Shown here: piece by piece, positions 7,667 to 16,311 of the stretch
How positions within the stretch are numbered: position 1 is the stretch's first letter
Layout of the letters: every line of letters begins with the position of its first letter
Assembly: GCF_000737765.1 (NCBI RefSeq)
Contig: NZ_JPRI01000005.1
Location: 62,001-126,000, forward strand
Origin: Chryseobacterium vrystaatense
Lineage (GTDB): Bacteria > Bacteroidota > Bacteroidia > Flavobacteriales > Weeksellaceae
DNA: 64,000 nucleotides
Reading direction: 5' to 3'
Made by a program: the position numbers and the translations under genes
The notes under the pieces: model-generated
The model's database searches: none
What the model saw: only the letters and a program-made list of their open reading frames with translations
Told to the model about the DNA's origin: nothing

Positions 7667-9306
7667 GATGCGGTGCTTTTACTGATTTCCTGGATATAGG
7701 CGTTTGGAGACATTCCGGTCACAGATCGGAAGACCGTTGTAAAGGCACTGTGCGACGAAAACCCCGAATATTCTGCCAAATAACTGACCTTATAGTTAAG
7801 ATAGGCAGGGTCTGTCCGAAGAAGGAGGGCAATGTGATTGATCCTTAGTTCATTGATGTAGCCGTTGAAATTCTTGCCTTTACTGCTGTTGATTACTTCC
7901 GAAAGATACTTGGTATTCACACCCATTTGGGATGACAGCATGGAAAGTGTCATGCTTTTGTCAAGATAGCGCTGTTCCTTTTCCCATTCTTCCAGCTTTT
8001 GAAGGATTTCATTTTCTTTCTCTTTTGAAATTTTATTCGGGTCCTTTTCGGTGGCTTTATGGGCAGAGGGTACTTCTTTTGAAAGACTTCCAGTCTTTGT
8101 TTTTTCCTGAATTTTCTGTTTTTCAAAAAAATCCAGTTGCTTTTTAAGATCTTTACGGGTGCTTTTAAGGATCATAAAACAAAGGAGAAGCCCGGTAATA
8201 ATAATCAGGAAAACTGAAGAAATGATACTTATCTTTTTCAATTCCTTCTGAGTCCGGAACTCCAGATTTTTGCTCTGGTTGATTTCCACCAGTTTAACAA
8301 TATATCGTATGCCTTCCTTCTTACTGGAGTCCAGTCTGGTCCGAAGCTCAGTATAGAGTTTGTTGTACTCATGGTATTTTTCATCGTCATGAAGCGCAAA
8401 ATAATTCTTGGATAAAGATTCATAAATTTTTGCTTTCAGACTGTTGTAAGGAAGATTCTCTATTTTGGAAAGTCCTTTTTCAAGTATTTCCGATGCGGTA
8501 ACATAGTCCTCCGTTAAAAAGTAATAACGGGCGAGGTTCTCATGGGTCAGTGCTTGAAGAAAATAATTTTCTGTACTCTTTTCGATAAGAACAATTGTAG
8601 ATTCCAGCAGATATCTGGCTTCTTCCGGTTTATTCTGTCTCATTAAAAAAGAAGCTCTGAAAATCCTGTTCTCTATTCTCAGAATCCCGTTTTCCCTGTT
8701 ACTGAAGTTGAGGTACTGATCACTTTTGCTGAGATTCTCCAAATCTTCATGATAGTTTCTGTTAATTCCAAAATTAATGGCCTGAAGCTGATAAAGCTTA
8801 GCAGTAATGACATTCATCCTCGAATGATCATCTTTCAATAATTTACGATCAGCTAAAAGGCCGGAAATAATTTGTTGTGACTGGTTGAAAAGGTCCAGAT
8901 TCTGATACTGATCAGCCAGATTATAATCACCGGCAGCCTGCAGGAAATAAGAAAGATCCTCTTTTTCTTCTGAATCTTCATTCTGACTGTAAATATTGAC
9001 GGACTGGATATAATCTCCTTTCATAGCATAAGCCTGAGAGATGATATTTTGCAGCACAATTCTGTGTTCCGGATTCTGGTCGCTTATGAGAAGGCTTTGA
9101 GAATAGCTGATACATTCATCAGGATTTTGATACAATTTTTGAAAGGCTTTATCAGCCAGAATAGTAAAGTCCGGGCCTGATTGTGCTCTGATCAGAACCG
9201 AACAGAGAATAATGAATAGAAGTTGAATGGTCCGGATCCAAATATTCTGGTTAAAAAATGAGTTTTTTTCGATTTTTCTTACAGCTTTCCAGTGATCTGT
9301 CCTCAA
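7663..9306 (-). CDS. Membrane-anchored TPR regulator with AraC-type HTH
   Basis: The 547-residue protein has an N-terminal hydrophobic signal segment at about 27-42, periplasmic TPR-like repeats to about 340, a membrane helix (ISIISSVFLIIITGLLLCFMIL), a charged linker and a C-terminal AraC-type helix-turn-helix domain at about 440-540 (LSMLSSQMGVNTKYLSEVIN and YLAEYSGFSSHSAFTTVFRSVTGMSP). This is the one-component transmembrane regulator layout common in Flavobacteriia: the periplasmic part senses, and the cytosolic HTH binds DNA. Its target and ligand are unknown. It precedes, and overlaps by four bases, a TPR-only relative. Confidence 0.85.
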   Translation of the reverse strand: MRTDHWKAVRKIEKNSFFNQNIWIRTIQLLFIILCSVLIRAQSGPDFTILADKAFQKLYQNPDECISYSQSLLISDQNPEHRIVLQNIISQAYAMKGDYIQSVNIYSQNEDSEEKEDLSYFLQAAGDYNLADQYQNLDLFNQSQQIISGLLADRKLLKDDHSRMNVITAKLYQLQAINFGINRNYHEDLENLSKSDQYLNFSNRENGILRIENRIFRASFLMRQNKPEEARYLLESTIVLIEKSTENYFLQALTHENLARYYFLTEDYVTASEILEKGLSKIENLPYNSLKAKIYESLSKNYFALHDDEKYHEYNKLYTELRTRLDSSKKEGIRYIVKLVEINQSKNLEFRTQKELKKISIISSVFLIIITGLLLCFMILKSTRKDLKKQLDFFEKQKIQEKTKTGSLSKEVPSAHKATEKDPNKISKEKENEILQKLEEWEKEQRYLDKSMTLSMLSSQMGVNTKYLSEVINSSKGKNFNGYINELRINHIALLLRTDPAYLNYKVSYLAEYSGFSSHSAFTTVFRSVTGMSPNAYIQEISKSTAS

Positions 9307-9455
9307 AATAAATTTTTGTTATATGGTTGTATTTTAATGATTTATATTTTTAGTTCTTTTAAATTTCATGAATTATGTAAGTCAAATTCTTTTAAAAAGG
9401 TAAATATAATATTAATATTGTTTTCACCAATTCTAAATATTAAACTTAATTAATT

Positions 9456-10772
9456 ATGAAAAAGATTTACAGAATTTCAATGAAAACTTTATATGCTTGC
9501 TTTATGCTTGGTTTTGCATTAGCTGGTGCACAGGTTACGGTGATGGCGGTGGGGAATTACACCGTAGGAGGTATTTCTGATGGTGGTGTGGTGAGCATGC
9601 ATACCAGTTCAGGTCAGATTTTTAAATGGGATGAGCTGAACGGTCTTGTTCAGATTGGGTCACTCTCTAACGGATATCCTGCTGCCGGAAGAACATTGAT
9701 TACCGCTGATGGAAGTAAAATAGGATCTTCTACAACCAATTCAGGAACTGGATTCAATGAGATATCAACATATGATACCGCTTCTGCTTCCTGGACCAAT
9801 CATGGAGGACTGGTTCCGACAGGCTGGGACGGTCATGTAAGTTCTACCTGGGGAATGTCTCCGGACGGAAATACCATCGTGGGATTAGGATGGCTGACTG
9901 CCGGAAATGCACATGCTGTAAAATGGGATGCCATTAATGGAGTTACAGATCTTGGAAGTACAGTTCCCGACCGAAGCTCCAGAGCAAATGCCATCAATGC
10001 AGACGGATCCGTGATTGTAGGATGGCAGGATCAGGATAATGGAACCAGAAGCGGAGCCATGTGGATCAATGGAACGGAGAGTTTTATAACAGACAGTAAC
10101 GGTGATTATGTAGGCGAAGCAGGAGATGTTTCTGCAGACGGAACGGCCATCATAGGTTCTGCCATGCCTAATCCATACGTATGGAACAGCACGACGGGTC
10201 TTACTTATATTACACATCCCAATTCCTCCTTCTTCTTCAGGGGAGGAGCAACCGGAATCTCTGCTGACGGTAAAAATGTAGTCGGATTTTTCAGAGCTTT
10301 TGCAGCACCTCCAATGTCCGGAGAAGGCTTTATATGGACTGAGGCAGGTGGGCGCATAAACCTTAATGATTACGCAGTAAGTTTGGGATTAAATACACAG
10401 GGTGTTAATATGTCCCTGCCTTTGGCCATTTCCCGGGACGGAAAAAGAATTGCAGGAATAGGAACCAATGCATCCAATCAGATTGTTGCATTTTATCTGG
10501 ATCTTTCTAAAATACAGCTTTCTACAAGTGAAAGCACAAAACAGCACAGCAGCCTGTCCATTTATCCCAATCCGGTAAAAGATATTCTTTATTTCAAAGG
10601 AATCAACAAGATTGAAAAAGTAGAAATATACAATATGGTCGGTCAGAAAGTAAAGACAGACCTGGTTGTGGAAGACCGAATAGATGTTTCTTCTTTATCC
10701 AAAGGAAACTATATCCTGCATATTTTCGTGAAGGGGGAAACTTCACAAAGTTTTAAATTGATCAGACAGTAA
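9456..10772 (+). CDS. HAF-repeat secreted protein with T9SS sorting domain
   Basis: The 438-residue protein has a signal peptide ending in LAGAQ. It then has several repeats of the HAF type (blocks such as AVKWDAINGVTDLGS and INADGSVIVGW), expected to form a beta-propeller-like extracellular domain. The last 80 residues are a type A T9SS C-terminal sorting domain: YPNPVKD, a YNMVGQKV strand, then LSKGNYILHI. It is therefore exported by the gliding-linked type IX machinery to the cell surface or medium. The function of the propeller is unknown. A bidirectional terminator follows. Confidence 0.85.
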   Translation: MKKIYRISMKTLYACFMLGFALAGAQVTVMAVGNYTVGGISDGGVVSMHTSSGQIFKWDELNGLVQIGSLSNGYPAAGRTLITADGSKIGSSTTNSGTGFNEISTYDTASASWTNHGGLVPTGWDGHVSSTWGMSPDGNTIVGLGWLTAGNAHAVKWDAINGVTDLGSTVPDRSSRANAINADGSVIVGWQDQDNGTRSGAMWINGTESFITDSNGDYVGEAGDVSADGTAIIGSAMPNPYVWNSTTGLTYITHPNSSFFFRGGATGISADGKNVVGFFRAFAAPPMSGEGFIWTEAGGRINLNDYAVSLGLNTQGVNMSLPLAISRDGKRIAGIGTNASNQIVAFYLDLSKIQLSTSESTKQHSSLSIYPNPVKDILYFKGINKIEKVEIYNMVGQKVKTDLVVEDRIDVSSLSKGNYILHIFVKGETSQSFKLIRQ

Positions 10773-10805
10773 AAGTAAAATTAGACACACTTAAAAAGAT
10801 CTGAC

Positions 10806-10838
10806 TAAAAAACTCGCAGAATTTTCTGCGAGTTTTGT
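10806..10838. terminator. Bidirectional terminator between convergent genes
   Basis: A 10-base stem ACTCGCAGAA/TTCTGCGAGT with a 2-base loop is flanked by A-rich and T-rich runs on both sides. It serves the + strand HAF-repeat gene and the - strand paralogue cluster, whose last stop codon is at 10850. Confidence 0.85.
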
Positions 10839-10849
10839 ATATATTTTCT

Positions 10850-12097
10850 TTAATTGATATAGGAAGCATTAAAAGACATTGAAATGGGGCGGCAGGGCAT
10901 ATTAGCACCGGAGGTCGTTCCATTATTAACTGCCCGGATCATTCTTACGTCTACAGTATGATTTCCGGCAGTAAGAAATTTTACGGTATTGATGGTAAAT
11001 TGGGTGTTGGCTCCAGCTGAAGATTCCTGGGTACGGAGATAGCAGTCTGTTGCGACTCCATCAATATACAGTCTTGCTTCATAAGTGGCCAGTCCACCCC
11101 CTACAGGGCTGCCTACATAATCAATTCCAAGCATAAAATTAATGAATAAAGATTTACCACCTGCGGGGATGGTAATAGATTGAGACGTTCCTGTTACTAT
11201 AGTGGCAACAAGGTCATTTACATTATAATCGGTACCGGTAGTACTGTTTACAGTTGCTGTGTTGATGCTGGCTGGAGTAGGATTAGCCACTGTGATTATA
11301 TTTCCTGTTGCATCTACTCCTATAGACTGTCCTGTGCCAATTGGGGAAGCAGAAGTAAGGTTTGTTAATTTTAACCCTGAGGTATTGGCTGTACCTGAAG
11401 CTATTTCAAATCTTGTGTTAGGTGTGGCAGTACCTACCCCGACATTTCCGTTACTGAGTATGGTGATTTTTTCTGTTCCGTTAGCTTTTAAAGCAAGAGG
11501 ATTGGCATTGTTGGTACCTATCGTTAATCTGGTTGAGTTTCCGTAAGAATTAATCTGTGTCTGATTGGCATCATCTGCATAAATATCAAGGTTGGCAGCT
11601 CCTCCGGTCAAGGTTAAGGCTGCTCTTGTAGATCCGGTTGCAGCGATAGTTCCCAGAATTGAGCTTGTTACAAATCCGGTGCTGGTGTCTCCGTTTATAA
11701 AGAGTAAAGGATTGCCATTGGTTGTTATGGTTCTTTGTCCTGCCAATGTTCCGTTTGAATTATAGATATTCACGGGGGTGTCTATTTTTGTCCAGACCGT
11801 TCCGTTAAAATAATAATATCCTGTAGTATCTATATTCGCGGCAGTTCCGGTTAATGCTCCTGTAGCGACACTGTTTACATAAATCAACGTTGAAACGGGA
11901 ACGGAAGTCATACTTTGTGCCCTTTGCCTGTCTACCCGTGGAATCAGTAGTCCATCTACGTTAGTAGTGATACCTGTCGCATTTTTTGCAGTGATATCCA
12001 GCGTCGATAAAGGTGCATTATTATTAATTCCCGTTTGTGCGATGGCAAATGAAATGCCTGCTAATACACATAGGATAGAGAGTTGAAATCTTTTCAT
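10850..12097 (-). CDS. Secreted paralogue 3 of a tandem trio, 415 aa
   Basis: The protein has a signal peptide (ends FAIAQ) followed by a conserved block TLDITAKNATG..TNVDGLLIPRVDRQRAQSM. The middle is low-complexity, Thr/Asn/Gly-rich and beta-repetitive, with a GNVGVGTATPN.R motif like those in trimeric fibre-type surface proteins. A C-terminal beta-rich domain contains YEARLYIDGVATDCYLRTQE and ends in FNASYIN. No T9SS sorting signature is obvious. It is the last of three paralogues on the minus strand, with 66 bases before it and a terminator after it. I infer a surface or extracellular fibre-like protein. Confidence 0.75.
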   Translation of the reverse strand: MKRFQLSILCVLAGISFAIAQTGINNNAPLSTLDITAKNATGITTNVDGLLIPRVDRQRAQSMTSVPVSTLIYVNSVATGALTGTAANIDTTGYYYFNGTVWTKIDTPVNIYNSNGTLAGQRTITTNGNPLLFINGDTSTGFVTSSILGTIAATGSTRAALTLTGGAANLDIYADDANQTQINSYGNSTRLTIGTNNANPLALKANGTEKITILSNGNVGVGTATPNTRFEIASGTANTSGLKLTNLTSASPIGTGQSIGVDATGNIITVANPTPASINTATVNSTTGTDYNVNDLVATIVTGTSQSITIPAGGKSLFINFMLGIDYVGSPVGGGLATYEARLYIDGVATDCYLRTQESSAGANTQFTINTVKFLTAGNHTVDVRMIRAVNNGTTSGANMPCRPISMSFNASYIN

Positions 12098-12163
12098 GAC
12101 GTAATTTTAAGATAATGATTAATTTTTGCAATATTTCATTGCTATACCTTATTTCGCTTAAGA

Positions 12164-13411
12164 TTAATTTAGATAAGAGGCATTAAACGACATCGATATT
12201 GGGGTACAAAGCATATTGGCCCCTGAAGTTGTCCCATTATTGAAAGTTCGCTGCATTCTGACATCGATCGTATGATTTCCGGCAGCAAGAAACTTAATGG
12301 TACTCATGGTGAAAGATGCATTGGTGCTTATTCCCACTTCCTGCGTACGCATATAACAGTCTGTTGCCACTCCGTCTATGTATAATCTTGCTTCATAATA
12401 TGCTGTTCCGCTGCCTAGCGGATTATTAGCGTAGTCTACACCAAGCATAAAATTGATAAATAAAGCTTTTCCACCCGCAGGAACAGTAATCGGCTGCGAT
12501 GTTCCGGATACGATAGTTGCCGCAAGATCGTTGACATTAAAGTTAGCCTCAGAGGTACTGTTTACTGAAGAAACACTTACATTCGTAGGGCTGGGATTGG
12601 CCACAGTCACTACATTTCCACTGGCATCTACACCCAGTGCCTGCCCCGTATTTATGGGAGCGGAAGAACTAAGATTGGTAAATCTTAATCCTGAGGTATT
12701 AGCTGTTCCCGAAGCTAGTTCAAATGCTGAAGAAGGAGTAGTTGTTCCAATACCTACATTTCCATTACTCAGCAGCGTCAGTCTTTCTGTACCATTTGTT
12801 TTAAGAGCAAGAGGTGATGCATTAGTCGTTCCGATACTTAATTTTGTAGAAGTTCCTGAAGAATTTATTTGTGCAGCACTGGCATCGTCTACATAGGTGT
12901 ACACTATATTTGTGCCTGCAGATAAAGTAATTGAACCTCTTGTTGGGCTACCGGCAGAAAATTTTCCTTCGGTTGCCGTGGTGGTGACTCCTACACTGGT
13001 GGTTCCGTTTGCAAAATTGACGGTATTTCCATTGGTTGTTACAGTTCGGATTCCGCCTAAAGTGCCGTCTGTAGTATAGATATTATTAATAGGGTTTAAT
13101 TTTATCCAGGCAGTTCCGTTGTAATAATAATATCCCGTTGCATCTATATTGGCAGCTGTATCGGTCTGGGTTCCTGTAGCAATATTATTTACATAAATCA
13201 TTGTAGAAACGGGAACACTGTTCATGTTTTGTGCTCTCTGCCTGTCTACTCTGGGTACCAGAATTCCATCTACATTTGTGGAGATACCTGTAGCATTTTT
13301 AGCAGTAATATCTAATGTGGAAAGTGGGGAAGTATTATTGATACCCATCTGTGCGGAGATGAGTGAAGAACTGAAAATAGTGAGTATAATGGAGAATGGT
13401 ATTCTTTTCAT
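12164..13411 (-). CDS. Secreted paralogue 2 of a tandem trio, 415 aa
   Basis: I place the start at 13411 (MKRIPFSIILTIFSSSLISAQ), which gives a proper signal peptide; a longer in-frame extension to 13483 would abut the upstream gene and lacks signal character. It shares the block TLDITAKNATG..TNVDG..VPRVDRQRAQ, the GNVGIGTTTPSSAFELASG motif and the C-terminal YEARLYIDGVATDCYMRTQE domain ending in FNASYLN with its two neighbours. Conservation is strongest at both ends, while the middle varies. The function is unknown. Confidence 0.75.
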   Translation of the reverse strand: MKRIPFSIILTIFSSSLISAQMGINNTSPLSTLDITAKNATGISTNVDGILVPRVDRQRAQNMNSVPVSTMIYVNNIATGTQTDTAANIDATGYYYYNGTAWIKLNPINNIYTTDGTLGGIRTVTTNGNTVNFANGTTSVGVTTTATEGKFSAGSPTRGSITLSAGTNIVYTYVDDASAAQINSSGTSTKLSIGTTNASPLALKTNGTERLTLLSNGNVGIGTTTPSSAFELASGTANTSGLRFTNLSSSAPINTGQALGVDASGNVVTVANPSPTNVSVSSVNSTSEANFNVNDLAATIVSGTSQPITVPAGGKALFINFMLGVDYANNPLGSGTAYYEARLYIDGVATDCYMRTQEVGISTNASFTMSTIKFLAAGNHTIDVRMQRTFNNGTTSGANMLCTPISMSFNASYLN

Positions 13412-13483
13412 GGGAATTTTTTTTAGATGATACTTCATTTTTTGAGAATAAGAAACTGTACTGGCAGCGCCTGTATATTTCAA

Positions 13484-14734
13484 TTAATTTAAATAAGTGG
13501 CATTAAACGACATAGAAATAGGGATACAGAGCATATTGATACCAGAAGCAACTCCGTTATTAAAAGTTCTTGTCATTCTCACATCTACAGTATGATTTCC
13601 GGCGGTAAGAAATTTCACCGTATTAAAGCTGAACTGTGCACTGAATCCACCCGGGCCATATTCCTGGGTACGCATATAGCAATCTGTAGCAACACCGTCT
13701 ATGTATAATCTGGCTTCATAATAGGAGGCACCACTTCCCGCAGGATTGCTTCCATAATCAATGCCCAACATAAAATTGATGAACAGAGCTTTTCCTCCTG
13801 CAGGAATAGTTACAGTCTGAGAGGTTCCCGGAACCATGGTAGCCGCAGTATCATTGACGTTGAAACTGGCACCCGTTGTGCTGTTAACAGAAGCGGTTGT
13901 TACGCTGGCGGCAGTTGGATTGGCAACCGTAATTACATTACCCACACTGTCTACCCCTAAGGTTTGTCCTGTACTAATAGGAGATGCCGAATTTAAGTTG
14001 GTAAATCTTGTACCTGAAACATTAGTTGTACCTGAAGATATTTCCAGTTTTGTATTAGGGACAGTGGTTCCTATACCAACATTTCCACTACTTAGAACGA
14101 TAAATCTTTCAATATTGTTTGTTCTTAGAGCTAGAGAAGTAGCATTAGTTGAACCTACACTGAATTTAGTTGAATTTCCGGAAGAATTAATCTGCACAAC
14201 ACCGGTAGTATCTACATAATAATCAAAATTTGAAGATCCTCCGATGAGATTTAGCCATCCTCTTGATGAGCCGTTGGCAGATAGTGCTCCTTCGGTTGCA
14301 GAGGTGATTACCTTTACATTGTTAGCCCCATTGACGAAGGTTAAAAGATTTCCGTTGGTTGTTACAGTTCGGGGCCCCGTTAAGGTCCCGTCAGAATTAT
14401 AAATGTTCACCGGAGTAACCAGTTTTGTCCAAAGGGTTCCGTTAAAATAATAATATCCTACAGCATTAATGTTAGCTGCTGTACCCGCCAGTGTTCCTGT
14501 AGCGATATTGTTTACATAAATAAGCGTCGATACTGGAATGGCAGACATCGCTTGTGCCCTTTGCCGGTCTACCCGGGGTACTAACAATCCATCGGTATTC
14601 GCAGATGTTCCTGTAGAATTCTTTGCAGTAATATCCAGTGTGGAGGCAGGTGATGGATTGTTTATACCTAGCTGTGCGGTGAGGAAGGTAGAATTCACCA
14701 ATAAGAATAGAATAGAAAATTGTACTCTTTTCAT
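13484..14734 (-). CDS. Secreted paralogue 1 of a tandem trio, 416 aa
   Basis: First gene of the trio. Signal peptide to FLTAQ, then TLDITAKNSTG..ANTDGLLVPRVDRQRAQ, a GNVGIGTTVPNTKLEISSG motif in a Thr/Asn-rich middle, and a C-terminal domain with YEARLYIDGVATDCYMRTQE ending FNATYLN. The gene order and short gaps (72 and 66 bases) suggest one transcript for all three. The C-terminal domain may be a jelly-roll-like carbohydrate- or protein-binding module, but that is inference from its beta-rich pattern. Confidence 0.75.
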   Translation of the reverse strand: MKRVQFSILFLLVNSTFLTAQLGINNPSPASTLDITAKNSTGTSANTDGLLVPRVDRQRAQAMSAIPVSTLIYVNNIATGTLAGTAANINAVGYYYFNGTLWTKLVTPVNIYNSDGTLTGPRTVTTNGNLLTFVNGANNVKVITSATEGALSANGSSRGWLNLIGGSSNFDYYVDTTGVVQINSSGNSTKFSVGSTNATSLALRTNNIERFIVLSSGNVGIGTTVPNTKLEISSGTTNVSGTRFTNLNSASPISTGQTLGVDSVGNVITVANPTAASVTTASVNSTTGASFNVNDTAATMVPGTSQTVTIPAGGKALFINFMLGIDYGSNPAGSGASYYEARLYIDGVATDCYMRTQEYGPGGFSAQFSFNTVKFLTAGNHTVDVRMTRTFNNGVASGINMLCIPISMSFNATYLN

Positions 14735-14852
14735 AGTTTGATTTTACAAGAAGATTAATGATTGCTGTGTTGCAAATATTAATCTTTTATTTTGAAAACA
14801 CACTAAAAAAGAAAGTTATATTTAATTAACCTATTGCAGTTGATGTATTTAG

Positions 14853-15173
14853 TTATTTTTCCTCTTCTGGCTGTTCATCGTCGTCCTCCTCGTCATCTTC
14901 GTACTGCTCCAGATAATAGGTGAAACTGAAATCTTCTCTTTCATCTTCTGCATCTTCCAGCGTTGTCAGCAGATCTTCAAAAATCTCAAGCTGATCAACT
15001 GTCATATTAACGAATTCAAGGTCAAGCGGCATCTCCAGCTCGCCCGTAATGACATCAGAAAGCGCATCCAGATTATCTCCAAAATAATCAGGAAGAGTTA
15101 TTTTTTCTTTTAATTGGGCGTAAAAATCTTCGTAGTCGCCTATGTCTGTAAAATCGATATATATTGTCTTCAT
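14853..15173 (-). CDS. Barstar-like RNase inhibitor
   Basis: The 106-residue protein matches the barstar signature LPDYFGDNLDALSD (compare barstar LPEYYGENLDALWD), keeping the Asp residues equivalent to barstar Asp35 and Asp39 (here Asp36 and Asp40). The barstar Trp38 is Ser. It has no signal peptide and ends in a very acidic tail (residues about 90-106). It is the last gene of an operon that also encodes a barnase-like RNase, so it probably protects the cytosol from that enzyme. Its start overlaps the metalloprotease stop by four bases (ATGA). Confidence 0.9.
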   Translation of the reverse strand: MKTIYIDFTDIGDYEDFYAQLKEKITLPDYFGDNLDALSDVITGELEMPLDLEFVNMTVDQLEIFEDLLTTLEDAEDEREDFSFTYYLEQYEDDEEDDDEQPEEEK

Positions 15174-15787
15174 ATAGAATTAAATTTCCAGTTTTTATTG
15201 ATTAAAAAAGTTTTGCATTTCTGGCAGAAATCTTTCTCCTCGTCAGTAGGATTTCCACCTTCTGCATCTCTCATGAAACATGTTTTTTCAGGACAGTGTT
15301 TCAGTCCCTGTGTATGTCCCAGTTCATGTATGGCTATTTTAAAGAACTGCTTATCGGCATTTTTTTTATCCAGTCTGTATTTTGAAGCTACACAGGCTTT
15401 GCCAGGTCTGTAGCCAAGGCCCATGATTCCATAGTCTTTTATTTTTCCTTTGGTGACACTGATGTCTTTTGAAGTCAGACCAATAGTGACAAAACCTTCT
15501 TTTGTCCGGCTGTTTAAAAATTTAATGATAGAATCTGCGCGATAGCGGTTTCTTTCCTTATAGTAAGCATTTGCAGGAAAATCAATAGCCTCCAGAACCT
15601 GTACTTTAGGATAGATCTTTTTGATTTCTTCCGTAGTTTTTGCAGTATTTTCAGAACTGAAATCTTTGAAGGGCTGAATCAGTATGGTCATTGACTCACT
15701 GCTTTTTTCAGGCTGCTGCTGTTTTTCCGAACATGAAAATGCCAGAAATAGGAGTGCTGCCAGGCCATAAAGATTACTGCTTTTCAA
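15170..15787 (-). CDS. Archaemetzincin-like zinc metalloprotease lipoprotein
   Basis: The 205-residue protein has a lipoprotein signal (LFLAFSC, lipid-attached Cys19) and the archaemetzincin zinc signature HELGHTQGLKHC at 154-165. His154, His158 and His164 are the metal ligands and Glu155 the catalytic base, followed by Cys170, FM (Met-turn) and Cys188/Cys191. These Cys residues would bind the second, structural zinc. It should be an envelope-anchored protease. It is inserted between a barnase-like RNase gene (14-base overlap) and a barstar-like gene (4-base overlap), so the three are translationally coupled. Its role in the set is unknown. Confidence 0.85.
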   Translation of the reverse strand: MKSSNLYGLAALLFLAFSCSEKQQQPEKSSESMTILIQPFKDFSSENTAKTTEEIKKIYPKVQVLEAIDFPANAYYKERNRYRADSIIKFLNSRTKEGFVTIGLTSKDISVTKGKIKDYGIMGLGYRPGKACVASKYRLDKKNADKQFFKIAIHELGHTQGLKHCPEKTCFMRDAEGGNPTDEEKDFCQKCKTFLINKNWKFNSI

Positions 15788-16289
15788 AACTCTTATAATG
15801 GTTTTTAGTCAGATAAACATCGCCATTGTCTGTAAAAATGATCCGGTCTGCATTTCGGTTTCCACAGCGGTAGTTCACATCAGCTTCATAATATTTCTGA
15901 TCTCCGGCAAGCCTTTTCTCACGGTTACTGAACTTGTCACCCCCTATAGCTCTTCCCGGCAGTACATCGCAGAGGTTTCCTTTTGAAGGATTCCAGCCCG
16001 ACTTTCTAGCCTCGCTTTTAGTGATATAATAATCAGGAAGCCTGTGATTCTGTTTTACATAATTAATGACTGTTTTCTCTTCAGTCAGTTGGTCAATTGA
16101 TTGTGATGAAGAATCGTTGTTGTTGCTTTGAGAATTGGTGGAATTGCTTCCATAGGTAGCTGCCTCTGTTTTTGCAGGTTCAGTGTTTCCCTTTTTGTCT
16201 GCAATAAAATTATTGTAGATATACATCACAGACATTCCGAAGAGAAGCCCAAGACAAATGAAAAATACTGATCTTATTTTACCGTTCAT
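15774..16289 (-). CDS. Barnase-like guanyl-specific ribonuclease, membrane-anchored
   Basis: The 171-residue protein has an N-terminal hydrophobic segment at about 7-27, an Asn/Ser-rich linker to about 65 and a barnase domain at about 70-171. All main catalytic residues of barnase have counterparts: Lys91 (K27), Arg123 (R59), Glu135 (E73), Arg145 (R83), Arg149 (R87) and His164 (H102). Landmarks are LPDYYITKSEA, GGDKFSNRE and RNADRIIF. Cys107 and Cys142 are extra and could form a disulfide. It would cleave RNA after G once outside the cytosol. The barstar-like gene two genes downstream is the likely inhibitor. Confidence 0.9.
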   Translation of the reverse strand: MNGKIRSVFFICLGLLFGMSVMYIYNNFIADKKGNTEPAKTEAATYGSNSTNSQSNNNDSSSQSIDQLTEEKTVINYVKQNHRLPDYYITKSEARKSGWNPSKGNLCDVLPGRAIGGDKFSNREKRLAGDQKYYEADVNYRCGNRNADRIIFTDNGDVYLTKNHYKSFEKQ

Positions 16290-16311
16290 ATATGCTTATA
16301 ATTACTTAGAA

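Noticed and set aside
11180..14741. Plus-strand frames over the secreted trio
   Set aside because: They are antisense shadows produced by the repetitive Thr/Asn/Gly-rich coding sequence of the three minus-strand genes.
14853..15173. Reading the barstar-like protein as an unrelated acidic hypothetical
   Set aside because: The LPDYFGDNLDALSD block and its operon with a barnase-like gene make the barstar assignment much more likely.
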